In this document: piece after piece, positions 37,826-49,610 of the stretch
Layout of the letters: the number at the start of each line of letters is the position of its first letter
Position numbering within the stretch: position 1 is the first letter of the stretch
Assembly (NCBI RefSeq): GCF_037975245.1
Contig: NC_092563.1
Span: 828,501 to 892,500, forward strand
Reading direction: 5' to 3'
Source: Apostichopus japonicus
Taxonomy: Eukaryota > Echinodermata > Holothuroidea > Aspidochirotida > Stichopodidae
DNA length: 64,000 nt
Notes under the pieces: model-generated
The model's input: the letters and a program-made list of their open reading frames with translations, nothing else
The model's database searches: none
Told to the model about the DNA's origin: nothing
Position numbers and translations under genes: made by a program

Positions 37826-39050
37826 AGCAGATTTCTGTTATTTTCACTTTCAGTCACCTTGCATTTTACAAGATGCATATATTTCCAACAAGCCTGTTGC
37901 CTGCTCTTATTACAACATGGTTGTGAGAAATCAACAATCAGTGTTTTTATTGCACTTGTAACAATATTTGGGAGGTTATCTGTATGTGTTTGGTAGAAAT
38001 AGCTGCAAAAAAACCCATCAAAACCATTTTAGTTTAACTTTATTTATATGTTTTTTACACAAGCTTGTTTGTTATCAAAGGAAAGCACTTCCATCATTTT
38101 AATGAAGGTATTCAACTAAAACGTAAATGTCTTATGGGCAGAACACAGCTGGACAATAAATAAAAAAATATAAACATTTTGAAGATATGTTAATTAGTTA
38201 TTCCTTGCATATGTTTTGACTTTAATATTACATCTTTGTTATGTAATATGCAAATTTACAGGTAGACATACAAATATAGATTTACAGTTACTCCCAATAT
38301 GAAATATTGAAGCAAATATATACTATAATCCAACCATATACCTGTATATCAGAATCAAAATCAGTGAAAAAATGCCAAATATTAAACAATTGACATACTC
38401 AACATAGAAATCAATTTTCAACAAATGGTTTCAACTTTAACAATAGAGTGCTTGTTCTCAATTGTAATTATTTTTGCTAATGAACAAAGAACATTGTTCA
38501 TGAATTTCCTTCAAAATAATTTCATACAGAATTTCAAGGATGTTTTCACCATGTGATCAAATGACATATATCGTTGATATATAAATAAAATGTGATGTCT
38601 TTACAGCCTCATGTTTTCAATCTCGACAATCTAACCCTGTTTTTTGATACTAGTGTACCTGTAGTACATAATCACACAGACATGATGATGTACTTTGTCC
38701 CAAGAATTTTGTTCAAAAAGAGTGCAGGGATAGGGATCAGTATGTTTGTGTGTATAATAGAATGTATAATAGGGCTTAAAAGGTGACCAGTGTGGTTAAG
38801 TTTCCCTTTAATGTGTGCCATAAAATGTTGTCATATTTACCAGGGAGTTGTTATGGAACAACTCCCTGTATTAACTCCAATTTTTTATAAAACATTAAAT
38901 ATGTTATGTTATTAAATTTGTTATGTACAACACAATTCTTTGTATGATCTTGTTGTCTGAGGAAATAACATTTCCCATTGCCCCTCAATGTTTGTGCCTC
39001 CCCACCCCCTCCCATGCCCTTCCCCCAATGCAACCCTCTTCCATCATGCT
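37826..39050. other. Intergenic DNA between convergent LARS2 and zinc-finger gene
   Basis: AT-rich. I see no exon, RNA gene or transposon ends. On the minus strand AATAAA (39089-39084) lies about 195 bp past the zinc-finger stop codon and is the likely polyadenylation signal for that gene. Confidence 0.5.
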
Positions 39051-39282
39051 TGGAGGAAGGTATTGACGATGAAAATGGTTTACTTTATTTCCTGCAAATT
39101 AACATTTGAAAGGTTATAAATTATATCAGTTAGCTTTTCCCTGTTTTGACATAAGTAGTATAGGAGTTGGATGGCCTGTAGAAATCTTGGTTTGATACTC
39201 CTCAACCTCAGCAATAGTCCTTCCAAAAAGTATGCTTCTAAGAATTCAGTCCTTCCAAACAGTATGTTTCTAAGAATTCAGC

Positions 39283-41467
39283 TTAGGGATGAAGTTCTTC
39301 CACCATATCTAGGTGATGCTGATCCACAACGTGGAATTCTTCTATAACTGCCTTTGCTGCTGCTTCTTCTACATGATCGACATGAAATGTTTCAACTAAC
39401 GAATTGCTCAACGATTCCGCAAAGGCATTGCAATTGTTCTCTTGAGCTTCAATGGAGTCTCCATGAACTTTGACCTGGTGTCTCAGTAAATGATGTTTCC
39501 TTGGGAAGCGGTTATTGCACTTTGAACAAGCAAATCGCTGTCCCTGAGTGGTGTGTGCTTGGTAATGTATTTTGCAAGGAACCTCCGACGTGAACCTGAA
39601 AGTGCACCCCTTGAACGGGCACGGATAGGGTCTGTCCAAAGAGTGGACTTTGACATGTTTCCTCAGAGAGGAATACATATTACCACAGATGTGGCAGAGG
39701 TGAGATTGTTTTGGATGGATTCTGTAATGTTTATTCAGTGCTTGTGTGTCACCTGACTGGAAGCTACAGAGAGAACATTTGATTTTACCGTACGATGCAT
39801 TCAGATGGTCCTTTTTATGACTCCACAGTAGATGCCAGCTCCTGAACGATCTCCCACACTCTTCGCACAGAAACCTCTTCACGTTCAGATGCTTATCTGT
39901 ATGAGCTTGAAGCTTGCTGTGCGTCGCAAATTGCTTGGAACAGTAAAGACAAGGCAGTCCGATTACGGCGCCACCAGTGGTGAGAGTCTTCTCTCGCACC
40001 CGTCTAGACCTTCTCTCTTTGTCTTTTATCTTTTGCTCTAAAAGCTTTGACCTGTACTCCTGGAAGGAAGTAATACCTGGCTCTGTGACACCAGAGATTG
40101 TCTTTATTCGCACACTTTTCATCTTCTCAGATGAACACCTGTCCATGATTTCGGACTGGTGAGAGTCCATCATGTGTACAATGAGGCGATCCAAACAGTA
40201 CTTTTCAAAAGCTTCACAATACAAACAGATGTAGACTTCCCGTAAGTACCTAATGTTCTTCCCTGAGCTCTCTTTCATTCCAACTTGAAAAAGGAAATCT
40301 TTCTCATACTTTGTTACATCCACAGAACTGTCCAGGATTGAGGAAAACCTTCGTTCCTCCAGGGAGACACCATCTCCTTTCTCACCGGTGAAATTGTTCA
40401 CCTCCGAATGAATCATTTCTTGCGTCTCATTTTGGGTACATGCTGTCTCTTGCAGGTTGTGTTGCATACTAATTGCATCCCTCCCCTGAAGGTTGTCATT
40501 CATCCCTTGAGCACATATTATTATGACCTTCCTGTGTCCGTCACGGGCAGTCGATGAAGCCACTGCCGTCGATGCAAATCTCTTAATCTGCGTAAGAGCC
40601 GTTGAACTTAACACTGGATTTCTTTTAGGGAGGCAACTTTCAGGAGGTTTAAAAGAAGCCGGAAAATGTGAATATAAAGCAGACTTTTGTGTCTCGTCTT
40701 TATCACTCCCTTCAACACAACTTTCATCACTTCTAATTAAAACGTTTCCAATGTTAGATATGTTCTCCATGCCATTGTACTTACAACTCTCAAGGACAGG
40801 TAAGGTCTGGTTTACAGATTGAGCGGGATCAGAGGGGTTCCCCTTTAAGCAATGTTCCCTGCCTTCGGTAGCCCTCTCCTTTCCTGTACAAACAAACGGA
40901 CTAATCTTCGATTCTGAAGAGGTCGATGTAGATGCATCTCTATCGCATGATAAAATAATATGTTCTGGAGCTCCCATATCTTTGCTATGAAGGTTAACAG
41001 CTTCGTCCAAGCCTTGCTGGGTAACACTATGTGGCTTGGAAGAGAGGCAAGAAACTTCATCCAGGTTATCTGGTAGGATCTCCTCAGAGGTTAAAGTCTG
41101 CACATTATGGAAGTAGAGGTAGTGGTGATGAATGGATTCTTGTGAAAGTTCCTTTGTCTTGCATAACAGACAAAAATATATCCCATTCCAAGTGTCATCT
41201 GACATGAAAGGAAAAGAGATCACATATCAGGTGAAATATAATACATATATTTTATTTGAAAAACTAATTTATACAGGAGAACAGTGAGTGAGTAACCAAG
41301 TAAGTTTCCTTACGAGATATTTTGTGCCGCAGAAAATCCCCAGCCTCGTTACAAGCAATGTCGCATAGTCCACAGACGAAAATATCTAACTTGGTCTGCT
41401 GCACGCTGCTGAGTGGAGTAGTCTCATCAAGACCCTGTTCTGTAGTTTCCTTACTGCCTTCATTCAT
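39283..41467 (-). CDS. Nine-finger C2H2 zinc-finger protein
   Basis: Two exons on the minus strand: 41314-41467 (ATG at 41467) and 39283-41198, 689 aa. The codon split by the intron encodes His52, which is the fourth ligand of finger 1 (C32, C35, H48, H52, spacing C-x2-C-x12-H-x3-H). The splice therefore completes a finger, strong support for the join. Further C2H2 sets: 61/64/77/82, 376/379/393/398, 468/471/484/488, 496/499/512/516, 526/529/542/546, 553/556/566/570 (a short finger), 578/583/596/600 and 609/612/625/630. Fingers 4-9 form a tandem C-terminal array with some linkers unlike TGEKP. Residues 90-370 are Ser/Thr/acid-rich and probably disordered; a basic 'KDKERRSRRVREK' precedes the array. 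No BTB, KRAB or SCAN domain. Likely a nuclear DNA-binding regulator; no orthologue recognised. Confidence 0.9.
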
Positions 41468-41599
41468 CTTTTACTTGTCACTTTGAATCTAAATGAAGAA
41501 ATTGAAAAGAGTAATTCACAGTCAATATTATTTGAAACAAATTTCATGAAGAACAACACTGTAACTGTAAACCTGCAAAGAAAAGTCATATTTTATTTG

Positions 41600-42900
41600 C
41601 TCATGAGAAAATTACACAAAGCAAACACAGATTTACATGCCAAACCTTTTCAAGTAAAGGATTAGAAAGATAATAATACCCCATCAGCCAGGAACTGATC
41701 TTAAAGTGGAAGTAACATAAAACAAATGTGAAATCTGAGCATTTGTTGCATTTGTTTATTGGGATGTGGTCACATCCTGTATTAATCCAACCTCATGCAG
41801 TTTCAACACATCCCTACATCAATACTTGTTTCTAGTATTCTACTTCGACTGACCATGAATGATACAGTATATATCATGTAATGTTGCATTCAAAATCATT
41901 CAAGATCAAGTATGGTTTCTCTGGTTCAATACGCTTGGATATCAGTTGTGGCAGGGTTATCAAGCAATATTTATACATAATATGTATACGTCCATTGGTG
42001 AATCCCATATGCCCTTTTACTAATATCAGAAATTTCTGTTTGTTGGGGAGCTGGTTGCGGAAGTAAATTGTAGCGAATCTGGTGCCTACACAAAGTTTGG
42101 GCATATGTCCATGGCAATACATCTCCACTCAAATTGCGGTGAAATAATCAAGTTAAAGGAAAGTTACAATAGCTTAGCAAACCTTTATCTCATTCTGTTA
42201 AGCAAGCGGTCAAATGGATTTTGCGTCTGAAATCTACATTTCTACACTCTTTTGACATAAGTCGGTAGCAGCATACTGGTTACCGTGATTGGGATCGAAC
42301 GGTGCAAAGTTACTACGTTTGGGAACGATAATGAAATTACACGTTCAGACCTATTGAGCGCAGAAAGCGCATAAACAAAATCATCGCTGATGCATCAAGA
42401 AGTTGCCATCGCATGAAAAACTCGCATGAACAGCGATCGCAGCACCAAAATCAATCGCAGCATAAAAACAATCATGTTACAAAACTCATTCTCAGCAGGA
42501 AAATAATCGTGTTATCGTAAACGATCATAGCATCAAAAATGTTCTTCCATATTTTGAAAAGTTCCATTTAGATCAAAATATTTCATAAATATAATTTATC
42601 TCAAAATATTTCCAAGCTATCTCCAAACAATGTTACTGTTAGGTGTCTTAAATGGAAATTTCTATATAAAATATGACATTGATATTAAAACAGACATCAT
42701 AAATTTAATATGGTCAATTTATAACTGTAAACTTTGAATACAAGTTGGGATTTTGTTCCTTACGGTTATCTCTATCACAATTAAGTCATTTTATGATGAC
42801 TTTCGGATGTACACCGTTTTTTCAACCTCACACAGATTATTTATTAGCAAAACCATTGCGTTTAGAGCTATAGACCTAATGTAAAGTCTAGCTACTATGC
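41600..42900. other. Upstream region of zinc-finger gene, no gene seen
   Basis: AT-rich. Around 42370-42540 short words ATCGCAGCA/ATCATAGCATCAAAAA recur in degenerate tandem. No first exon or promoter element could be fixed for the zinc-finger gene. Confidence 0.35.
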
Positions 42901-42939
42901 CTCGGAATGCACCTTTTTATGTTTTTTTCTTCTTTTTCT

Positions 42940-43105
42940 GAGGATGATCCCCGAGCCCCCTTGTGGGAGTCGGCTTCAAATTTCATATAATCATTGGTTC
43001 GCCTACGGCCCTTCCTCAAATGTTTATAGGCCCCTATCTAAATCAGGGTGGAATGTTGAATTCTCCTGCCCCACCTAAACATGAAATCCTGTGCACGCCA
43101 CCGGG
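42940..43105. mobile_element. Right end of a short GGCGTGCAC-terminus element
   Basis: 'CGCCTACGGCCC...' and a terminal 'ATCCTGTGCACGCCACCGG' resemble the outer ends of the other miniature elements here. No left end or target duplication was found. It abuts the LARS2-like duplication. Confidence 0.4.
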
Positions 43106-43109
43106 GAAT

Positions 43110-43365
43110 AGTTAACCCTGCGGCAATGCCCGATTACATGCTCATCACTATATATGTCTACCTCTACAATTTAATAACAAAACGTTGCAAAGAAATGTGG
43201 AACTACCATTCAATTTCTTTGGGAACTAAAACTGTGAGAGCCGCGGTCGAAATACAAAGATAGCCCTACTTGCAAATGCAAATTAGTTAAAAGACTACAT
43301 ATCATTAAGATGCCCATTGGGAAAGAATAGCTGGTTGAAACGACAGCTGATTCAACTAGGGTACG
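43110..43365 (+). pseudogene. Decayed duplicate of LARS2 intron 17 end plus last exon
   Basis: Order and wording match LARS2 at 37003-37213: CCCTGCGGCAATGCC (there CCCTGTGGCAATGCC), GATTACATG, TTAATAACAAAAC, then GCAAATGCAAATTAG and TAAAAGACTAC, TTGGGAAAGAA and finally TAGGG. The copy includes the end of the preceding intron, so it arose by DNA duplication and not retroposition. An insertion of about 40 bp, frameshifts and in-frame stops make it non-coding. The parent is about 6 kb away on the same strand. Confidence 0.8.
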
Positions 43366-43369
43366 TGTA

Positions 43370-44905
43370 CACCTTCACACTTGATATAGGATTCTATCCC
43401 AGTTTGCCTATTATTTCCGTGGTTTACATGTATACGTAATGTACTATGCGGTTAATGTTCATATTAACAGTACAAACTGAAGCCTCGCGATTTGGTGTTG
43501 CGTATTCGTGAACTCGAGGGTACCGCATTATAATAAAGATGATATCGTCGGCAACTTTTAATCACTTATCTTGCCTTTGAAAGCAGACCTCCTACCTTTG
43601 ATGCGCATATTTGATTGCTTATTGTACAGAAAATAGCAAAGAAATTCGAATGACCTTGCGGCTCTGAATAGGAATTAGAATTTGAAAATAGTCAGGTAGC
43701 ACCATGATACTTGATACTGATAGAGCAGAATATTCTGCTCTATGGGTGGCACCAGGCCTAACCTAGACCTAGCTACTGCAGTAGCGCAGAGTGAAGGCTG
43801 AGAAGCCTTTGCTACTTCCGGTGGGTTGGTTTTTCAACATTCATAAACATTACTGGTAATCCATGGCATTCAGTTCATGGATACTAGAAATCATCTTTGT
43901 TTTTTGTTCAACATGTTTTCTTTTATACCGCAGTTAGTTAGTAGGCCTAACGTACTAAGTTATAGTAGGTACTAGCAGTAGTAGTAGGCTAGTACTGGCC
44001 TAGTTTAGTAACTTGGAAGTAATCAATATGGCCCTAAGGTAAGGGGCCTGGTCAAGGTCAGAACAGTTTTTACTATGACTAACTTGTCAGAGTGAACTAC
44101 TAGGCTGGGCCTGTGACCAGATATTGATGTAATGTTACCAAATCCTTGAACCTACACCTTGATGGTACAGGCTTGTTCTGACAGTCTTCACAATCACAGC
44201 ATGCATATGCCTAGGCCTAAATCAGAAAAAAAAAATCAGCATGTTGACAGAACTGATGTTTTTATGGACACAAATCTTTCAGGTTTCCCCAAACCTCAAA
44301 TGTTGATCTGCATTATATATCTTTTCTGTTTTGTCAATTGTTTATGTAGATTTATTTCCGATCTTCTGAGATTTTTGACAAACATCTATCCACACTTCAC
44401 ACAACTTCTTTTGGAGCCCATCCACCTATACTAGGTGATTTAATGTGTGCTCAGATGTATAACTCAAGAGACCAAGTTTGGACAGCCTTTGTATGGTGTT
44501 TGCTTTTCTTCAAACCAGGAGACTAACACTACTGTGGCTTATATTCCTTGATTTAAAACTACTATTAGCCCTGCAATATAGTTATTTGTTTAAAACAAAC
44601 TTAACCTAGTAAATGGTTTACAGTGTAGTATCAAGTCAAGGCCTTCTCACACAACTTTTACAAAATTTAACCCCTTGTGATTGGTAACTTGCCACACCCA
44701 AGCAACCAAGTGTGCACAATTCAAAAAAGTTGCTCCCATGCAGGGCATTACAGAGCATCACATCAAAGTAGGCTATATGCCAGATTTTTCTTTCTTTTCC
44801 CATCTTTTTGGAACCACCTTATGAGGAGAAACAAATCCAGTCATCACCATTAACAAATTTGATAAGAGTTCAATGCCTTTAAAGGCATTGCATCATAATT
44901 ATGAT
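43370..44905. other. Mostly empty stretch with a possible two-exon short ORF
   Basis: An ATGGCCCTAAG followed by GTAAGG (44028-44038) can join in frame to an acceptor at 44349, giving a 31-codon frame that ends TAG at 44434. It is too short to be trusted. 'TAGGCCT'-type words are common. Nothing else is recognised. Confidence 0.2.
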
Positions 44906-44908
44906 GAA

Positions 44909-45550
44909 CAATTTTTGGGTGTTACTAAAACGAATGACAATTGCGTTACACATAACGAATGACAATATGTTGTACACACTAAAAAATTGCGTTGACTAAA
45001 ACGAATGACAGTAATGACAGAACAGACATTTGCTTCAACCGGATATCACAGTTCAGACTTCGTGGGCATCTAGATCTAGTAAAGTACGGACAAGATAAAA
45101 ACGCACCTTATAGTAAGCGAAATTGTAAGTCTGATTTAAAAAAAAAAATTTAACGTCATTTTTCCGATATTAATTGTTAGAAACTAACAATACTATAATC
45201 TTGAAACGGCTTCAGATATATTTCTATATAAATCTACAGAGGTAAAAAGCACAGCACTCAAGCGCATTCTCACACACAAACTTTCCCCGTAGTTTCTATC
45301 CGTAAATTACACCAAAACCCTGCAACCACGTAACATGCGATTTCCTCAAATCATTTTTGCGCAGAAAACCAATAACCGCATTTACTCCTCTCCGTTAATC
45401 ATTCTATCTCCACTCAACACTTTCCTTCGTTGTCCTTCGTTGTCATTCGTTGTCATTCGCTGTCATTCGCTGTCATTCGCAAAGGATAATTAACCCTGTA
45501 CAAAGTCAATTGTCATTCGCTGTCATTCGTTTTAGTTTGTCCCCAATTTT
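44909..45550. mobile_element. Inverted-terminus element with 10-bp subterminal repeats
   Basis: Left end ACTAAAACGAATGACA (44924-44939) and right end TGTCATTCGTTTTAGT (45521-45536) are perfect complements, and looser similarity extends outward to a GGG trinucleotide on each side. Inside the left end ACGAATGACA recurs two more times. Near the right end the 10-bp word TGTCATTCGY repeats head-to-tail (about six copies at 45421-45480, two more at 45511-45530). There is no coding frame. No clear target duplication was found, so the superfamily is unknown. Confidence 0.75.
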
Positions 45551-45559
45551 TCCATATGT

Positions 45560-48457
45560 ACCTGTACATACAAGATCCATTTGGGAGGTAGCATGTTTTA
45601 CATGTTCCTTCATATACTAGACTGAAGGTTTGAGTCAGTCTAAAGATGTAATCACACAGTCACAAGTGTTTAAGGTTTTAACCTTTTACCGTTGCATATT
45701 TTATTTTTTTTGGTCAATATATTGAAAAGAATACACAATGTATGAGATTGTTCAGGTATTTGAATAATATTTATCCTCTGTGCATTTTATGTGATTGTTA
45801 CCCATGAACAAACGTTTGCATCCTTTGCCAAAATCATTAAAACAATCAAATGCTTTTGTCATATATCATTGCTATTTATCATATATGTCTAAGTTTTCCT
45901 GTCTATCAGCTCACCATATTTTGTTGTTGTTCTAGCTTTCCTTTTATATTTTATTTCCTCTTCTAAACAAAGTGAAGAATATTTGATCTTATCTTCCACC
46001 TACACTCAGAGAACTATGACCTAGGTGTGTCCAAACAAAATGTTGACTTTTAGTGATATGTTACCTAGGTGTACACATCTAGACTCAATATTTAATCTTC
46101 CTCATTTAGCTGATGATAGACACTCTGTGACAACATTGTTGACCTTCAGATACCATCAAGTTAAGAAGAATTGTTTTGAAAGCCCTTTCCCAACTTTTGA
46201 AGTACATATCTGTACTGTCAGGAAGTAACAGTTACATGAACTGTGTACCAATTACTTTTGATATTCACAAGAGATTTGAACTCTTTTCTTGAGTTGAATT
46301 TTATATGTATGCACCTGTTTATCTTTCAGCTTCCCCACCCCCTTCCCCCCACATCATTCCCTTCCTCTCCCTCATGCACATATATGACTATAAAATAATC
46401 CATTATTAATCAATACTGTGATGCAACAGATGTTTTTATACTTGACTTGTAATGAGCCCATACTCATACATGTATTTGTTGTGTACTATGTAACCCCCCA
46501 CCCCTCCCCTTCCCCTAATGAAGTTTTCAACATACTCAGGGCATGTTGAAAATCTATTGTATTGCAGATACTAGTTCAAGGCCAACTGCTGGTACTCTGA
46601 CTTAGAGCCTTGTACTCAAACTCTTACTCATAACAAGGGGAATTCTACCTGTACTTGTAATCTGTGTTTTTCCTATTTCCAGTTTTAAGTTTGTTTAGTA
46701 CCTCAAGAAAGACTCTCAATTATGTAGGCCCCAGTTATATCCTGAAACCATAAGATCATTAAAATTTTGAAATATAATATTTTACCTCTTCACATGAAAA
46801 TTTCCACGTAAGTGCATTAATTACAGGACAGTGATTACACAACCTAAATGAAACATTTCAATTCATGCAGACAACCTAACAGGCAACTGAAAAAAAGGTT
46901 AACACAATTAGAAGGACTTGTATCGATTTCCAACTAGATGTACCCTGTATGGACAAAAACAATCAGAGCATAACAAGCTGTCACTTATGCACTTATTTCT
47001 GTAATAACTTAAAAGTTGTTTAAATATCTCTGACAAATTTCACATTAGAAAATTCTCTTTGTCTTGTTAGGCGTATACATGCATTACCGTTGATGTCATG
47101 ATGTATAGCAGGGCTCTGTGTCAAAAAGTCCTTCATTTCATCAAACTGAAAAATTAGTTTTGACATTGATAGAGATAAGAAGATTAGAGAGCAGTAGGTT
47201 TGTTTTTGATGGGTGATGTTTGCTCACCTTGTTCTTAACAGCAATTTGTTATTCCAAGTTTATGATTTATGATGGCTGTATGTCATTTATCTTTTACTTC
47301 CTTTTACTAGAATGACTGAGTATAGATTAGCACATCTTAATTCTTGTAAGAGTCTGTTATATTAATTGTATTTGCTGTTGAAACCTCAATTGAGTAGTTA
47401 AGATTATCAAATTGACTGATGTGTAATTATGTCCTATGGTTGTGGCTACATATGAACTCATCAAGTGAGGGTTTGATAGATGTTTTGTGCTTTAAATTTG
47501 GTTTTTACAGTAGTTTCAACATTTTAGGTTATCCAGGCCCTGAAATTCAGGCTATTAACTGGCTGTAAAACACCATTAGATTTCAGTAGAAAGCAAAATG
47601 CACTGGAACTTTTTTTGCCATTAGATATTAAGAACAATAACACACAATAACTTGGGTAACATTCATCTGTACAAACTTGGCATGATTTCTGTACCAAACT
47701 TAAGCCCAATTTCACTGTTTACTATCAGCAAGTTGAAGTGTGCTATTGAAGTAATATGTTTGCTGCAGTTCAGGCAAATGAATGCCAGTGTGAAATTAAT
47801 TTAAGCCGTTTACATTTCTTCGGGAAGAAACTGAAAATCTAAGCCTGTGATCACTATTTTCAAATGAACTCTTCTTTTGAAGTATGAAATCAAGCAGCCA
47901 TGTGTTTTTGTGTTTGTCAAAGAAATAACAATACATAATTCAGAATGATAGTTTGGAAAACCATATTATTCTCCCAAACACTACACCATTATAATAAAGT
48001 TATCTCAACTGAAAAGCATGGTAAATTTCCTCCAATTAACACACTCCAAAGTTCATGAGCTTGTTAATCAATTTGGCAGTCATGGGCTAAAATGATGTGC
48101 AAAAGTCAATTATTTTGAAATTTTCTGCTTGCTTGACCTCTTTTGGATGTGCTTAAATAACTATATGACAAACTGTCTGTGCAAGTGTATGCATTGATTA
48201 AAATCAGATTCATGAATCATTTCTTCATTATTCTTAACTTAATTGGTGGAACAAATCTGTGGAGATTTTGTCATATAACAGTCAAAATACATTTTCTGAA
48301 TGTGTTTAATTCTTTTATCAGAGTTATTCATGCAGTCTAAAGCTCAAGTAATGTTTGTTTTGAATTTATGATTTTTTTCTGTCTCCACTTCCCTGTATAT
48401 TGCACAATTTTATATTTTTATGATAATCTTTACCTCAGGATTTATTTTCCTTTGCAG
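45560..48457. other. Gene-poor stretch
   Basis: AT-rich with scattered splice-like sites (for example CTAG|GTGTGT at 46024 and CAC|GTAAGT at 46805) that do not join into an open chain. No RNA gene or complete element was seen. Confidence 0.4.
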
Positions 48458-49610
48458 AGTACATTTTTACATCATTCCACAGGGCAGATTGCACAACTTG
48501 TGGAATTGCTGAAAATGGGAAACAGAGGGAACATTCATCTTCTGCTGTGGAAGATTCAGGGCAATGCAAGTCCAAAGTCAGTGGCAGGTGCGTACAGTAG
48601 CTAGGAATTTGCCAAGGGAGGGGTGAACCTGTAGGCAAACTACCGGAGCCGTAGATACGGCATTGCAAACTATCTAAGCGTAGCGCCACCATGGATTGGG
48701 GCGAAGCGTACAAAAAAAATTCCTCCCAGATCTCTGGAAATGGCACTTCCCAGGCCTGGTGAGTTGCATATTAGCATTTTCTCTTTTGAAATTACTAGCG
48801 ATATCAAGAATACATACAATAAAAAATATGCTCAAGGGGGGGCTACACGCCTGGTTAGTAGCCTGAAACACTCGTCATTCCTAAGTTTTTTATCTGACTA
48901 CAGCCCATCTGTATAGGCTCATGGCCTAAAACAAATCAGTCCAGGGAAACTTTGAATAACCCCCACCCCCCTCACTAGTGACAGTAGTAATTATGTGACT
49001 ATTTGAAAAGAGCAAAGCATACATGTCCACAAGGTTTCCCATTACGCCTCATTACATTTAATTAAAGAAAAACAACTTACAAATCCATGGAAATCCTTGA
49101 GCCGATTAAAGTTACATGGAAATTCATCTAATTGTTTCACATTACAGAATGTTCCTGATTGGATCCTGTATTGGGCGTCTAACTTCAGGAGGTGTCATGA
49201 AACAACTGATTAACGAGGTAAAAATATGAAATGATCAGTTCTTGGTTTCACAGTTTATCATCAAGCAATCGTCGTTTCACTGATTTTTTTTTTTTTTTTT
49301 TTTTTTAGAGGGGGGGGGGGGGAAGTGCGATTGGAATTAGGAAATTATGAATCTGAGTTTGTCCTTATCTAACCATGAAACAAGATATAGATACCAATTT
49401 ATAGCCTTGGCATTATTGTTGAACATATATTGGTACATGTAGGAGTTTCTTAGGGCAATGTTAAACCTTGACAAAGGCTTGAAGAATATCCCTTTGAGGT
49501 GTTAGCAAGTATTGTTTTAAAATGATTAGAGAAGCCGGCATGCGAATCTACTGCAAAAACAAGTGGCAAAAAGGACTTTCACACCTGTGGCAGTCCCCAC
49601 CAAAGAATAA
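48458..49610 (+). CDS. Candidate 3' coding exons of an unrecognised gene
   Basis: Three segments with good splice borders keep one open frame: 48458-48587 (acceptor CCTTTGCAG, donor CAG|GTGCGTA), 49148-49217 (TTACAG / GAG|GTAAAA) and 49530-49610 (ATTAG acceptor, stop TAA 49608-49610). The frame runs about 92 codons, with 'FLIGSCIGRLTSGGVMKQ' in the middle and a basic C-terminus ending 'TFTPVAVPTKE'. No domain recognised. A competing frame in the first segment ('IAQLVELLKMG') would stop early in the second. Upstream exons were not found. AATAAA at 50643-50648 could end the transcript. The first donor lies in the terminus of the transposon at 48585. It could equally be a non-coding RNA. Confidence 0.25.
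48585..48853. mobile_element. Short hAT-like element related to the one at 18114
   Basis: Ends CAGGTGCGTA on the left and the complement of CAGGCGTGTAGCCCCCCC on the right. The flanks GTCAGTGG and GTTAGTAG form an 8-bp duplication with two transitions. Internal AACTATCTAAGCGTAGCG, GCCACCAT and GCGAAGCGTACAA match the 18114-18949 element. Confidence 0.7.
49285..49323. repeat. Poly-T followed by poly-G
   Basis: About 22 T, then AGA, then about 14 G. It is low-complexity, and the lengths may be unreliable in an assembly. Confidence 0.85.

Noticed and set aside
45421-45530. 10-bp repeats resembling a CRISPR-like array
   Set aside because: The repeats are head-to-tail without spacers and sit in an element's terminus in animal DNA.
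46567-46805. Splice-bounded segments between a GCAG acceptor and a GTAAGT donor
   Set aside because: All three frames contain stops.
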